Shown: positions 52,644 to 61,675 of the stretch, piece after piece
Position numbering within the stretch: position 1 is the stretch's first letter
Layout of the letters: each line of letters starts with the position of its first letter
Source of the DNA: Labilithrix sp.
Lineage (GTDB): Bacteria; Myxococcota_A; Polyangia; Polyangiales; Polyangiaceae
Direction of reading: 5' to 3'
Length of the DNA stretch: 64,000 nt
Assembly (NCBI GenBank): GCA_019637155.1
Contig: JAHBWE010000007.1
Span: 389,694 to 453,693 of the forward strand
Program-made: the position numbers and the translations under genes
Notes under the pieces: generated by a model
Database searches by the model: none
What the model saw: the letters and a program-made list of their open reading frames with translations, nothing else
What the model was told of the DNA's origin: nothing

Positions 52644-54278
52644 TCACGAACCAGCTGCGGCCGGCGCGGGCTTCTTGCCGAGGCCGAAGCTCTTGATCTG
52701 GTACGAGAGCGTCGACGGCTTCACCCCCAGGAGATCGGCCGCGCCGCCCTCCCCCGCCACGCGGCCGTCGGCCTTCTCGAGCACCGCCTCGAGGTTCTTG
52801 CGCTCGAGCGCGCGCAGCTCCTCGGCGGTGAAGAAACCGCGCGCGGGGAAGAGGCCGTTCGGCGAGGGCTCCGCCGGCACCGACGAGGTCGCCTCCGGCG
52901 CGAGCGCGTCCGCGGCGGCGAGCTCCGGCAGCACGGTGTCGAGGCGGAGCACGCCGTCGACGGCGAGGATCGCCGCGCGCTCGACGACGTTCTGCAGCTC
53001 GCGCACGTTCCCGGGCCACGGGTAGCTCTCGACGAGGCGCACGTTCTCCGGCGACAGGCGCGTGAAGCGGCGTCCGAGCTTGTGGCACGCGCGCGAGAGG
53101 AAATGCTCGAAGAGCGGGACGACGTCCGAGCGGCGATCGCGGAGCGGCGGCACCGCGATCGGGAACACGCTGAGCCGGTAATAGAGGTCCGCGCGGAAGG
53201 TGCCGGCCTGCACCGCCGCCTTGAGGTCGCGGTTCGTCGCCGCGATGACGCGGACGTCGACCTTCTGCGAGCGCGTGTCGCCGACGCGCTCGACCTCGCG
53301 CTCCTGCAGCGCGCGCAATAGCTTGCTCTGCAGCTCGAGCGGGATCTCTCCGACCTCGTCGAGGAAGAGCGTCCCGCCGTCGGCGAGCTGGAAGCGGCCG
53401 ACCCGATCGCGATGCGCGCCGGTGAACGAGCCCTTCACGTGGCCGAAGAACTCGCTCTCGAAGAGCTCACGCGGCACGCTCGCGCAGTTGACCTTCACGA
53501 GCGGGGCCGACGCGCGCCCGCTCTGCTCGTGGATCGCGCGCGCGACGAGCTCCTTGCCGACGCCGGACTCGCCCTCGACGAGCACGGTCGCGTCGGTGCG
53601 CGCGACCGCGATGAGCTGCTGCTGCATCGTCTGGAACGCGGCGCTCTCGCCGAGCAGCTCGCTGCCGCCCGCCTCCTTCACCTCTTCGCGGAGGTAGTCG
53701 CGCTCATGTTCGAGCGCGGACTTGAGGCGCGCGATCTCCTCGTATGCCACCTTCTGCTCGGCGTAGAGCCGCTCGAGCTCCTCGAGCTGCTGGTACGTGC
53801 GGAGCGCCGCGATCACGGTCGTGAAGAGCCGCGTCGACGTGAGCTCCGTCTTCGTCCGGTAGTCGCTGATGTCGTAATGACGAATGACCGCCGACTCGGG
53901 CGCCTGCCCCGGCTGCCCGGTGCGGAGGACGACGCGGACGCGCGCGTTCCCGAGCTGCTCGCGGATGTAGCGGACGAGCGAGAGCCCCGCGTCGTCGCTC
54001 TCCATGACCACGTCGAGGAGGACGAGCGCGGCGTCGGGGTGATCGTGGAGGAGGGCCTTCGCCTCGCTCGCGGAGTGGGCGCTGATGAAATCGAGCGCGC
54101 GCTCGGAGAACGAGACGCTGCGCAGGGCGAGGACGGTGACGTCGTGGACCTCCTGCTCGTCGTCGACGATGACGATCTTCCACGGCGCGCTGCCGGAGTC
54201 GGGCCCGCGGTCGCGCCGCGCGCTCCCGCGGACGCCGTCCGCGAACGGTGACTCGTGATCGTCGGCCAGGCGCCCCAC
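52644..54278 (-). CDS. Sigma54-type response regulator with DUF3369-like linker
   Basis: 544 residues from a GTG. Receiver (IVIVDDEQEVHDV, phospho-Asp in VLLDVVMESDDAG near residue 88) with the VLRTGQPGQAPE segment typical of DUF3369-containing regulators, then AAA+ (GESGVGKE) and a C-terminal Fis-type HTH (AADLLGVKPSTLSYQIKS). The sigma54 contact loop reads GSFTGA rather than GAFTGA, so sigma54 dependence should be tested. It starts 23 bp after the vitellogenin-like gene and may be co-transcribed with it. Could pair with the kinase at 50111. Confidence 0.9.
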   Translation of the reverse strand: MGRLADDHESPFADGVRGSARRDRGPDSGSAPWKIVIVDDEQEVHDVTVLALRSVSFSERALDFISAHSASEAKALLHDHPDAALVLLDVVMESDDAGLSLVRYIREQLGNARVRVVLRTGQPGQAPESAVIRHYDISDYRTKTELTSTRLFTTVIAALRTYQQLEELERLYAEQKVAYEEIARLKSALEHERDYLREEVKEAGGSELLGESAAFQTMQQQLIAVARTDATVLVEGESGVGKELVARAIHEQSGRASAPLVKVNCASVPRELFESEFFGHVKGSFTGAHRDRVGRFQLADGGTLFLDEVGEIPLELQSKLLRALQEREVERVGDTRSQKVDVRVIAATNRDLKAAVQAGTFRADLYYRLSVFPIAVPPLRDRRSDVVPLFEHFLSRACHKLGRRFTRLSPENVRLVESYPWPGNVRELQNVVERAAILAVDGVLRLDTVLPELAAADALAPEATSSVPAEPSPNGLFPARGFFTAEELRALERKNLEAVLEKADGRVAGEGGAADLLGVKPSTLSYQIKSFGLGKKPAPAAAGS

Positions 54279-54301
54279 GTATCCCGACCATGCCAGCTAT
54301 T

Positions 54302-56194
54302 TCACCGTGCGTCGAGCAGTTGCTGGGCGGCGGCCTGGACGAGGTCGTCGTCGATCGGATGGGCGAGGAGCGCGCGGAGGAGCGCCTCCATCTCGCGCGG
54401 CGCGACGAAGCGATACGTCTTCACGACGTCGAGGACGTAGCGCACGTTCGACGGCAGGATCTTGCCGTCGTTCGCGATCGCGGCGAGCCGGAAGACGACA
54501 GATGCGTCGAGCTTGTGCGCGTCGAGCGATCTGATCGCGGCGTACTGCACGTCGCGATCGGGATCGGCGACGAGGCGGAGGAGCGCCTCGAGCGCGGCCG
54601 GGACGGGCGGGTGGTCGAGCGCGCCGGCGGCCGCGGCGCGCACGCGCGGATCGTCGCTCGCGGCGTACTTCGCGATCGTCGGCACCGCCGCGCTCGAGCG
54701 CGTGTTGCCGAGCGCGGTGAGGTAGTGCGCGGCCTCGTTCGGCGGCGCGGCGTGGAGCATCACCGTGAGGTCGTCGACGATCGCGCGCGCCGCCACTTCA
54801 TCTTCGCTCTGCCCCGCGAGCGTGCCGAGCGTGTACGCGGAGGCGAGGCGCTCGTTCTTGTTCTTCGCCGCCGTCGCCTCCGCGTTCTTCGCCTTCATGA
54901 AGGAGATCGTCTCCTTGTCCGGGCTCGTCACGAAGCCGATGCGCTGGAGGAGCTGCGTGTAGCGGGGATCGCTCTTCGCCTGCTCGCTCGCGAGGAGCCG
55001 GCGGAGCACCTCTTGCGCCTCCTTCGTCGGCACGCTCGCGAGGAGGTCCATCACGAGGCCGCGGAGCTTGCCGCCCGGACGGCCGTTCTCGAAGACCTCG
55101 ATCAGGTCGAAGGCGCGCTTGGGATCGAGCTCGAGGAGCGCGGTCGTGCGCCAGAGGAAGCGGTTGTGATCGGGGACGCGGCCGGCGTCGCCGTACGTGC
55201 TCAGCGTGTCGAGCGCCTCCGCCCACGAGAGCCCCGCCGCGCGCTGCTCGAGGATGCGGGCGTGGAGCGTGGTCGACTCCGGCATGTCGTCGAGCTTCCG
55301 CGTCGTGAAGGCGGAGAGGTCGGGATGACCGCGCTCGTCGGCGCGCGAGCCCTGCGCCTCGAGCTCGATTTCGGTCGTCGACTCGAGGAACGGACGATCT
55401 CCCGCGCGCGCGGTGAGGGTCTCCTCGCCGTGGATCCGCGCGAGCACGCCGGCCGCGATCGCGATCGACGCCGCGCCGCGCTCGTCGTGCTGGAAGGCGA
55501 CGCCGCGCATCATCGCCGCGGCGCCGAGCGTGGTGTAGCGCGGGCGCGTACGCTCGATCGTGGCGCTCAGCTCGTCGTGGGCGCCGAAGCGGTAGAGGCT
55601 CTCGACCGTCCCTTGCGGCAAGGTCTCCGTCTCGACCCACGCGGTGGTGCCCGGCACCTCGACGAGGTGGACCTGCGTCTCCTGGACGAGCGCGCGCATC
55701 GCGTAGTCGAAGAGGCTCGCCCCGCCGGCCGGCGCGTGGACGGACACGACGCGGCCGAAGCGATCGACGCGCACGAGGAGCTCGCGGTCCTCGAACGCGG
55801 ACGCGCAGCTCGCGTCTCCGAACACGGACTGACCGCCGATCGCGAAGTGACCCTTGCAGCGATGGAGCGAATAGCCGAGGAGCATCGCGCCGTCGGCCTC
55901 GCCGTAGGCGTGGATCTCGAGCGTGCCCTCGAGCGAGAGATCGCCCTCCACCGCCTCGCCCATCGCCGACGACGCGGCCATCGGGACCGTCTTGCTCCGG
56001 CTCTCGTAGCGGAGCGCGTACGCGTACGTCGTGTCGGGCGCGTAGCGGAACATGAGGAGATCGGCGCTCTCCGGCGCCTCCGCCGGCGCGGCGGTGGTGG
56101 TGGCCTTGCTCTTCGCCGCGTCGTCGTAGGTGAAGGCGAAGACGCCGGCGGCGAGGAGGAGGAAGCCGGCGAGCGCGGCGAGCTTCTTCTTCAC
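54302..56194 (-). CDS. Vitellogenin/MTP N-terminal-like exported protein
   Basis: 630 residues from a GTG (56194) that overlaps the upstream stop as GTGA. A single N-terminal hydrophobic segment (LAALAGFLLLAAGVFAF). A beta-rich module (~40-250: MFRYAPDTTYAYALRYESRS, GTLEIHAYGEADGAMLLGYS) precedes helical repeats (PTKEAQEVLRRLLASEQAKS, IGFVTSPDKETISFMKAKN, NERLASAYTLGTLAG). That beta-barrel-plus-helix order and the LRxxAxLxLGTL-type repeat recall the LPD_N domain of eukaryotic large lipid-transfer proteins. The similarity is my reading and needs a profile search. Confidence 0.55.
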   Translation of the reverse strand: MKKKLAALAGFLLLAAGVFAFTYDDAAKSKATTTAAPAEAPESADLLMFRYAPDTTYAYALRYESRSKTVPMAASSAMGEAVEGDLSLEGTLEIHAYGEADGAMLLGYSLHRCKGHFAIGGQSVFGDASCASAFEDRELLVRVDRFGRVVSVHAPAGGASLFDYAMRALVQETQVHLVEVPGTTAWVETETLPQGTVESLYRFGAHDELSATIERTRPRYTTLGAAAMMRGVAFQHDERGAASIAIAAGVLARIHGEETLTARAGDRPFLESTTEIELEAQGSRADERGHPDLSAFTTRKLDDMPESTTLHARILEQRAAGLSWAEALDTLSTYGDAGRVPDHNRFLWRTTALLELDPKRAFDLIEVFENGRPGGKLRGLVMDLLASVPTKEAQEVLRRLLASEQAKSDPRYTQLLQRIGFVTSPDKETISFMKAKNAEATAAKNKNERLASAYTLGTLAGQSEDEVAARAIVDDLTVMLHAAPPNEAAHYLTALGNTRSSAAVPTIAKYAASDDPRVRAAAAGALDHPPVPAALEALLRLVADPDRDVQYAAIRSLDAHKLDASVVFRLAAIANDGKILPSNVRYVLDVVKTYRFVAPREMEALLRALLAHPIDDDLVQAAAQQLLDAR

Positions 56195-58815
56195 TTGATC
56201 GTCCCCAGCGCGACGCCGAGGTCGTAGAGGTTCACGTCGTACTTCGCCTTGAAGATGTTCGTGTCCCAGGCGGGGCCCTCCCACGAGACGATCTCCTTCG
56301 AGCCGCGGATGCAGAGCGGGCACCAGCCGACCTCGCCGAAGACGTTGAGCGAGCCGGAGAGGGTGGAGACCTTCACGTCGAGGCGCGTGTCGGCGAAGAG
56401 GCCGAGCCGCTTCGGGTCGTGGAGCGGGAGGTCCGCCTTCTTGATCTCGACGCCGAAGCCGGCGCTGAACGGGAGCGCGGCGCGGACGATGTTGAGCTCG
56501 CCGCGGATGCCGACCCTCGCGACGAAGATGTCGATCCCGGCCTCGAGGTAGCCGTCGATCGACGCGTACGGCTCGGCGACGCCGGAGATGCGCGCGTACG
56601 GGCACTGCCCGAGGTTGTCGAACCCCTGCGCCTCCGCCTTGAGCCCGACGTCGATGCCGGCCTCGCCCGAGATCCCCGCCTCGAGCTTCACCGGGATGAC
56701 GACGACGGTGAACCACGTGTTGACGAGCGGCACGTCGCGCTTGCCGGAGCCGACCGTCTTCGTGAGGTTCCACTCCCACTTCTGATCGAAGTCGGACCAG
56801 TCCTCGTCGATCTCGGGGTTGAACAGCTTGTAGCCGCCGACGTTCGCGTGGAGGTGCATCTTCCGCTCGGTGGTGGAGAGGCGCGCCTCCGCGTCGATGA
56901 TGTCCCAGCGCTTGCCGAAGACGGTGACCCACGTGCTGAAGAGGCCGTGCGTGTCGAGGACGAACCGGCAGATGTCCTGCTGGTGATCGAACGTGAAGCC
57001 GAAGTCGTAGCTGTACCCCATGTTGAAGTACTCGCCGCCCATCTGCTCCTTGCGCGTGCGCGTGAGCCCCGGCTTCTTGAACGCGCCGGTGTCGGGGTCG
57101 ACGAGGTCCTTGATCTTCTCGACGCGCGCCTTCGCGGCGGCGATCGCCTCGTCGTGCGCCTTCTGCTCGTGGTACGCGGCGGCCTTCGCGCGGCACACCG
57201 GGTACTGGGTCATCATGTCGTCGAGCTTCGCGGCGGTGATGGTGTCGCCCGACGTGATGCGGCACTTGAACTCATCGTAGGCCGGATCGTCGTCCTCGAC
57301 GAACTCCTTGTCGACGTTCTTCGCGTTGGCGATCGAGCCCTTCGTGAAGGCCATGCACTGCTCGTAGGCGGCGTCCTGCTCGTCCGCGTACGTGTTGCGC
57401 ACCGCGCGCGCGAAGAGCTTCGGCGACCAATCGCACGCGGTGTAGCTGTTAGGGGCTGCGTCGAAGCAGCCCTCCTCGTCGGCGCGCTCCATGATCTCGA
57501 TCATGTCGGCGAGCACCGCGCGGCGGAGCACCGTCTCCGGCTTCTCGATCGCGAGGTTGCCCGCCGCCGCCGGCGTCGGCCCCGGCTTCTTCGGCGGCGG
57601 CGCCTTCGCGAGCGGCTTGTCGCCGCCGCCGAGGCCCGCGGCCTGGAGCGAGCCGATGCTCGGCGGCGTGTTCGGCGGCGGCGCGGTGTGGCCGCCGTAG
57701 CTCTTGTCGAGCTCGAACGGCGACCAGCCGCTGCCGGCGAAGCGCAGGTCGAGGCTCGCCCAGCGATCGACCTGCGCGAGGAAGCGGAGCTGGAGGTCGT
57801 AGAGCTCGTCGAGCTCCTTCGCGAGGCGCTTCCGCTTCTGGTCCTTCGGCGGCGGTCCCGGGATCGCGCCGAACGTCGACTTGAGCTGCTCGCTCGGATC
57901 GGGCTCCACCGGCGCGAGCGACAGCCCCAGCGGCGGGCTCGCGGGCGGGATGAAGAGGAGCGCCTGCGCGAGCTGCTTGTGCGCCGACCACGTGTTCGGG
58001 ACGTTCTTGTTCGTGTACGTCTTCGCGAGGAGCGAGCTCGCGCCTGCCTTTCCGAGCGACAGGAGCAGGTTCGGCGCGGCCGGCACCGGCTCCTTCCCTT
58101 TCGGCGCCGGGTTCGACGGGATGTTGAAGAACACGTTCCGCGCGCGCTGCCCCTGCATCATCGCGCCGAAGGGTCGCTTGTCCCTCCCCCTCAGCGTCGC
58201 GTCGTTCAGGTGACGCGTGCCGATCGACGCGGGATCGCCGCCGGAGCCGAACGCGACCTGGAGCGTCTTCACGTGATCGCGCCGGTCGCCGACGCGGCGG
58301 CTGAACTCGGCGACGTCGTAGTACTTCTCGAACGCGTACTCGTCGCAGCTCTCGACGGCGTTCTTGTTCGCCTCCCACTGCGCGTACTGGTTGACGCCGA
58401 ACACGGCGCCGTTGACGCCGTAGTCCTGGGCCGCCTGTTTGCTCGTGTACGAGTAGAGATCGGGCTCGTACTTCGCGGGGCCGGACGCGGACGGATCTTT
58501 GATGACCTTGCCGACGCCCTCGGGCGCCATGCTCTTCGGTACGGTGTCGTAGGTCTCGCCGCGCGCGGTCCTCTCCTTCTCCATCTCGCCCTTGAGGCGC
58601 GACGTGCACGTCCACTGGTTCTTGCGCTGGAGCTGACCGCAGCGATCGAATTCGAGGTACTGCGGGTCCTTGCACTGTGCAAGGGTCGGGATCGGACAAT
58701 TCGCGGCCTGCTCGGGCGAGACGGCGAGCTTGGCGGGGCCCTGCGGCTTCGCGACGGCCGCGGCGGCGGAGAGGAGCGTGAGGGTCGTGACGGCGACGAT
58801 GCGCTGGGTCTTCAT
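56191..58815 (-). CDS. Large exported protein, beta-rich, no named family
   Basis: 874 residues; signal peptide through AAAAVA. Two Cys-bearing N-terminal stretches, a Pro-rich hinge (PPPKKPGPTPAAAGN), then a beta-rich C-terminal half (GGEYFNMGYSYDFGFTFDHQ, GISGEAGIDVGLKAEAQGFD, YLEAGIDIFVARVGIRGELN) with amphipathic strands. Middle gene of the operon with the Cys-rich lipoprotein (14-bp gap) and the vitellogenin-like gene (GTGA overlap). The beta-rich half could be a lipid-binding sheet, but that is conjecture. Confidence 0.6.
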   Translation of the reverse strand: MKTQRIVAVTTLTLLSAAAAVAKPQGPAKLAVSPEQAANCPIPTLAQCKDPQYLEFDRCGQLQRKNQWTCTSRLKGEMEKERTARGETYDTVPKSMAPEGVGKVIKDPSASGPAKYEPDLYSYTSKQAAQDYGVNGAVFGVNQYAQWEANKNAVESCDEYAFEKYYDVAEFSRRVGDRRDHVKTLQVAFGSGGDPASIGTRHLNDATLRGRDKRPFGAMMQGQRARNVFFNIPSNPAPKGKEPVPAAPNLLLSLGKAGASSLLAKTYTNKNVPNTWSAHKQLAQALLFIPPASPPLGLSLAPVEPDPSEQLKSTFGAIPGPPPKDQKRKRLAKELDELYDLQLRFLAQVDRWASLDLRFAGSGWSPFELDKSYGGHTAPPPNTPPSIGSLQAAGLGGGDKPLAKAPPPKKPGPTPAAAGNLAIEKPETVLRRAVLADMIEIMERADEEGCFDAAPNSYTACDWSPKLFARAVRNTYADEQDAAYEQCMAFTKGSIANAKNVDKEFVEDDDPAYDEFKCRITSGDTITAAKLDDMMTQYPVCRAKAAAYHEQKAHDEAIAAAKARVEKIKDLVDPDTGAFKKPGLTRTRKEQMGGEYFNMGYSYDFGFTFDHQQDICRFVLDTHGLFSTWVTVFGKRWDIIDAEARLSTTERKMHLHANVGGYKLFNPEIDEDWSDFDQKWEWNLTKTVGSGKRDVPLVNTWFTVVVIPVKLEAGISGEAGIDVGLKAEAQGFDNLGQCPYARISGVAEPYASIDGYLEAGIDIFVARVGIRGELNIVRAALPFSAGFGVEIKKADLPLHDPKRLGLFADTRLDVKVSTLSGSLNVFGEVGWCPLCIRGSKEIVSWEGPAWDTNIFKAKYDVNLYDLGVALGTIK

Positions 58816-58829
58816 CGGCTTCCTCGCTG

Positions 58830-60188
58830 TCAGTTGGGGACGCAGACCTTGACCGCGCGCACGCACTCGGGGCCGCGCCCGAGGTCGACGCAGCGCTTGA
58901 AGTCGGCGCCGCAGCCCGCGAGGTCCGCCTCCGTGCACGCGATCGCGCGCGGCTCGTTCTCGGCGAGCCAGAGCTCCGGCGCCGCCGGCGCCTTGCAGAT
59001 CGCGCCGTCGCCGCACGAGCCTTCGGGCGCGGGTCCCCCCGCTGCGGGAGCGTCCATCACCGCGCTGTCGCAGAACGCGGTGCAGACGCCGATCTCGGGC
59101 GTGCCGGCGAAGTGCTCGACGCAGTCGACGCGCGCCGGGTTCGCGAGCGGCGCCGCCGAGGCGAGACCGCACTTGCCGGCGCCGCGCGTCGGACGCGCGC
59201 GATCGCAGAGCAGCGTGTCCGGCACGGCGCTGCCGTCGAACTTGTAGAGCGGCGTGACGGGCGCGCACTGGCCGTAGGGCCGCGTGCAGCGCATCACCTC
59301 GCCGGCGGGGCTCGGCACCGGGTTGCAGCGGTAGCCGTTCGCGACGGTGCAGTCGGTCGACTCGGTCGCGGCCGTGCACGCGGTCGGGCTCTCGATCTCC
59401 GCTGGTCCGTCGGCGATCGCGACGCAGCTCAGCCCCGCGGCGCACGAGCCCTGGCCCTTGCCGACCTCGGTCGCGGGACACGACGGCGCGCACGTCGAGA
59501 TCGGCGCTCCGGTCGCGGACGTGAAGGTGGGGATGCACGTGTCGCCCGCGCCCGCGCAGCCGCTCCGCGCGGTGCAGCCCGCGCCCGTGGCGGGCACGTT
59601 CGCGCACGCGCCCGCGCCGCCGACGTCCTCGCAGTAGCGACCGGCGCCGCACGGACCCGCCGTCGACGCGAGGTCGCACGCCTCGAGGCAGAACGATCCG
59701 CGCGCGGTGGTCACGCACGTCGCGGGGGCGGCGCAGTCGTTCGCGGCGCCGGGCGTGCATGGCGCGAGCTCGCCGGCGGGCACGGGCTCGCTGCAGCCCT
59801 CGATGAGGAAGTGGCAATCGGCGGAGCAGCCGAGCGCGCCGATCGCGGTCGGGCTCACGAGCGCGCACGTCTTCCCGTTCAGGTTCGCGCCGTCGCAGTC
59901 CTCGCCCGGCTGCACGACGCCGTCACCGCACTTGCCGCCGCAGCCGGTCGTATCGAGCTTGCACTCCGCGTTGCACGCGAGCGTTCCGACCGCGAGCCCG
60001 AGCGCGTCGCACGTCGCGCCGCGGAGGTCGAAGCCCTCGCACTCTTCGCCGGGATCGAGCCGGCCGTCGCCGCACGCCGGCGCAGGCGCGGGCGTGGCGG
60101 CGCCGGGATCGTCCTCGCCGCACGCCACCGCGGCGACGAGGAGGAGGACGGACACGGGAGCGAGGACACGTGGAGCCAGGTCGAGCAT
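58830..60188 (-). CDS. Cys-rich lipoprotein with DUF4215-type repeats
   Basis: 452 residues; MLDLAPRVLAPVSVLLLVAA then VAC gives the lipoprotein signal. ACGDGRLDPGEECEGFDL, GKCGDGVVQPGEDCDG match the DUF4215 Cys-rich repeat (CGDGxxxxGExCD) common on myxobacterial surfaces; the rest has about 30 more Cys. First gene of the three-gene operon, with its promoter in 60189-60292. Confidence 0.75.
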   Translation of the reverse strand: MLDLAPRVLAPVSVLLLVAAVACGEDDPGAATPAPAPACGDGRLDPGEECEGFDLRGATCDALGLAVGTLACNAECKLDTTGCGGKCGDGVVQPGEDCDGANLNGKTCALVSPTAIGALGCSADCHFLIEGCSEPVPAGELAPCTPGAANDCAAPATCVTTARGSFCLEACDLASTAGPCGAGRYCEDVGGAGACANVPATGAGCTARSGCAGAGDTCIPTFTSATGAPISTCAPSCPATEVGKGQGSCAAGLSCVAIADGPAEIESPTACTAATESTDCTVANGYRCNPVPSPAGEVMRCTRPYGQCAPVTPLYKFDGSAVPDTLLCDRARPTRGAGKCGLASAAPLANPARVDCVEHFAGTPEIGVCTAFCDSAVMDAPAAGGPAPEGSCGDGAICKAPAAPELWLAENEPRAIACTEADLAGCGADFKRCVDLGRGPECVRAVKVCVPN

Positions 60189-60240
60189 GCGGCCGCCCGA
60201 CCGAGCACAGCCGGTGCCACGACTATCCCGGCCAAGATTC

Positions 60241-60286
60241 AGTAGTTAGCTACTCTCGAGTTTTCGCGAGTCGCGAGTTCTTGCGA
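60241..60286. promoter_or_regulatory. Repeat-containing upstream region of the 60188 operon
   Basis: Between rpiA and the lipoprotein gene. Contains a palindrome AGTAG-TTAG-CTACT (60241-60254) and two 13-bp direct copies of CGAGTT(T/C)T(C/T)GCGA (60257-60269, 60274-60286) with centres 17 bp apart, spaced like tandem operator sites. The operon they would control starts at 60188. Confidence 0.35.
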
Positions 60287-60292
60287 CCGCGC

Positions 60293-60943
60293 TCACGAAA
60301 ATTCGTGTCCCGCGATCACCTCGTCGATCTCGTCGAGGAAGAGGCCGTGCTCGAGCACGCCGGGGATGGCGCGGAGGCGCTCCGCGAGGGCCGGCGGATC
60401 GTCGATCGCGCCGAACGGGAGGTCGAAGACGACGTTGCCTTGATCGGTCGTGAACGCCGGCCGCAGCACCGGCTCGACGCCGAGCGCCCGCACGCGCTCG
60501 CGCACGAAGGTCGTCGCGAAGGGCACGACCTCGATCGGGAGCGGGAAACGTCCGAGCTTCTCGACGAGCTTCGACGAATCGACGACCGCGATCATCCGCG
60601 CGGCCGACGCGGCGACGACCTTCTCGCGAAAGAGCGCGCCGCCGCCGCCCTTGATCGCGCGACGCTGCGGGTCGATCTCGTCGGCGCCGTCGATCGCGAT
60701 GTCGACGCTCGCGAGCGCGGAGAAGTCGAGGAGGTCGAGGCCCTCTTCGATCGCGAGGCGCTCCGTGCGGAGCGAGGTCGCGACCGTGCGGACGCGCAGG
60801 CCTTCGTCGCGGACCCGCGCCCCGAGCGCGCGAACGACGTGCGCGGCGGTCGTGCCGGTGCCGAGGCCGACGAGCATCCCGCTCCGGACCTCGGCGACCG
60901 CCCGCGCCGCGGCGTCGGCCTTCTCGCGATCGCGGGCGTCCAT
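60293..60943 (-). CDS. rpiA: Ribose-5-phosphate isomerase A
   Basis: 216 residues from the ATG at 60943 (MDARDREKADAAARAVAEVR), usual length. GMLVGLGTGTTAAHVVRALG, DGADEIDPQRRAIKGGGGAL and FREK are the RpiA motifs with the catalytic Asp, Glu and Lys. Interconverts ribose- and ribulose-5-phosphate in the pentose phosphate pathway. Divergent from the ECF sigma gene. Confidence 0.95.
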   Translation of the reverse strand: MDARDREKADAAARAVAEVRSGMLVGLGTGTTAAHVVRALGARVRDEGLRVRTVATSLRTERLAIEEGLDLLDFSALASVDIAIDGADEIDPQRRAIKGGGGALFREKVVAASAARMIAVVDSSKLVEKLGRFPLPIEVVPFATTFVRERVRALGVEPVLRPAFTTDQGNVVFDLPFGAIDDPPALAERLRAIPGVLEHGLFLDEIDEVIAGHEFS

Positions 60944-61007
60944 GCCCCTCGAGGGTACTCGAGATCGCAGAGGATTTCGGGGCGCGCGATTTTTCTCGTC
61001 GGACCGG

Positions 61008-61035
61008 GGAACCTTCGGCGCGCGCCGTCGTGAGA
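61008..61035 (+). promoter_or_regulatory. Possible ECF-type promoter
   Basis: GGAACCT (61008-61014) then 15 nt and GTGAGA (61030-61035), close to the GGAACTT-N15-GTCTAA pattern of RpoE-like sigma factors. It would give a very short leader before the sigma gene's ATG (61043), consistent with autoregulation, but the -10 is imperfect. Confidence 0.3.
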
Positions 61036-61042
61036 GGGGGCG

Positions 61043-61675
61043 ATGATGGCCGCCGCGATGAGCATCGCCCCTCCGCGCGGCAAGAGCGTGGCGTCGCCGC
61101 CGCCGCCGCCGCCGGCGGACGCGGCGATGCTCGATCGCTGCCGGCGGCAGGACCCGATCGCGTTCCGCGCCTTCGTCGTTCGTCACGAGCGGATGGTGTT
61201 CGCGCTCCTCTCGCGCATGCTCGGTCATGGCCCCGAGGTGGAGGACCTCGCGCAAGAGACCTTCGTGCGGGCGTTCCGCGCGTTCCCTTCGTTCGATCCG
61301 AGCGGGCCGGCGAAGGTCTCGACGTGGCTGCTCACGATCGCGGTTCGGCTCGCGCTCGACTCTCGCAAGAAGCGGAGGCTCGACGCGGTGCCGCTCGATT
61401 CGTTTCCGAACGAGGAGGTCCCGAGCCTCCACACGCCGGAGCGCGCCCTCGAGCAGCGCCGCATCGGCGACGCGCTCGCCGCGGCGGCCGCGCAGCTGCC
61501 CGACGATCAGCGCGCCGCCCTCGTCCTCGCGGAGCTGCATGGTCTCTCCCTCGCCGAGATCGCCGGCGCGCTCGAGGTCCCGGAGAACACGGTAAAGACG
61601 AGGCTCTTCCGCGCACGCGAAAAGATGCGCGCGGCGCTCACGTCGCGCCTCGGCACGGACTGGAGGACGTCGTGA
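61043..61675 (+). CDS. ECF-type RNA polymerase sigma factor
   Basis: 210 residues. Region 2 (CRRQDPIAFRAFVVRHERMV, DLAQETFVRAFRAFPSFDP) and region 4 (LPDDQRAALVLAELHGLSLA, EIAGALEVPENTVKTRLFRA) are clear. An N-terminal Pro-rich extension (PPPPPP) precedes region 2; start chosen at 61043 with GAGAGGGGG before it. Its stop overlaps the GTG of the FecR-domain gene, the usual sigma/anti-sigma coupling. Confidence 0.93.
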   Translation: MMAAAMSIAPPRGKSVASPPPPPPADAAMLDRCRRQDPIAFRAFVVRHERMVFALLSRMLGHGPEVEDLAQETFVRAFRAFPSFDPSGPAKVSTWLLTIAVRLALDSRKKRRLDAVPLDSFPNEEVPSLHTPERALEQRRIGDALAAAAAQLPDDQRAALVLAELHGLSLAEIAGALEVPENTVKTRLFRAREKMRAALTSRLGTDWRTS

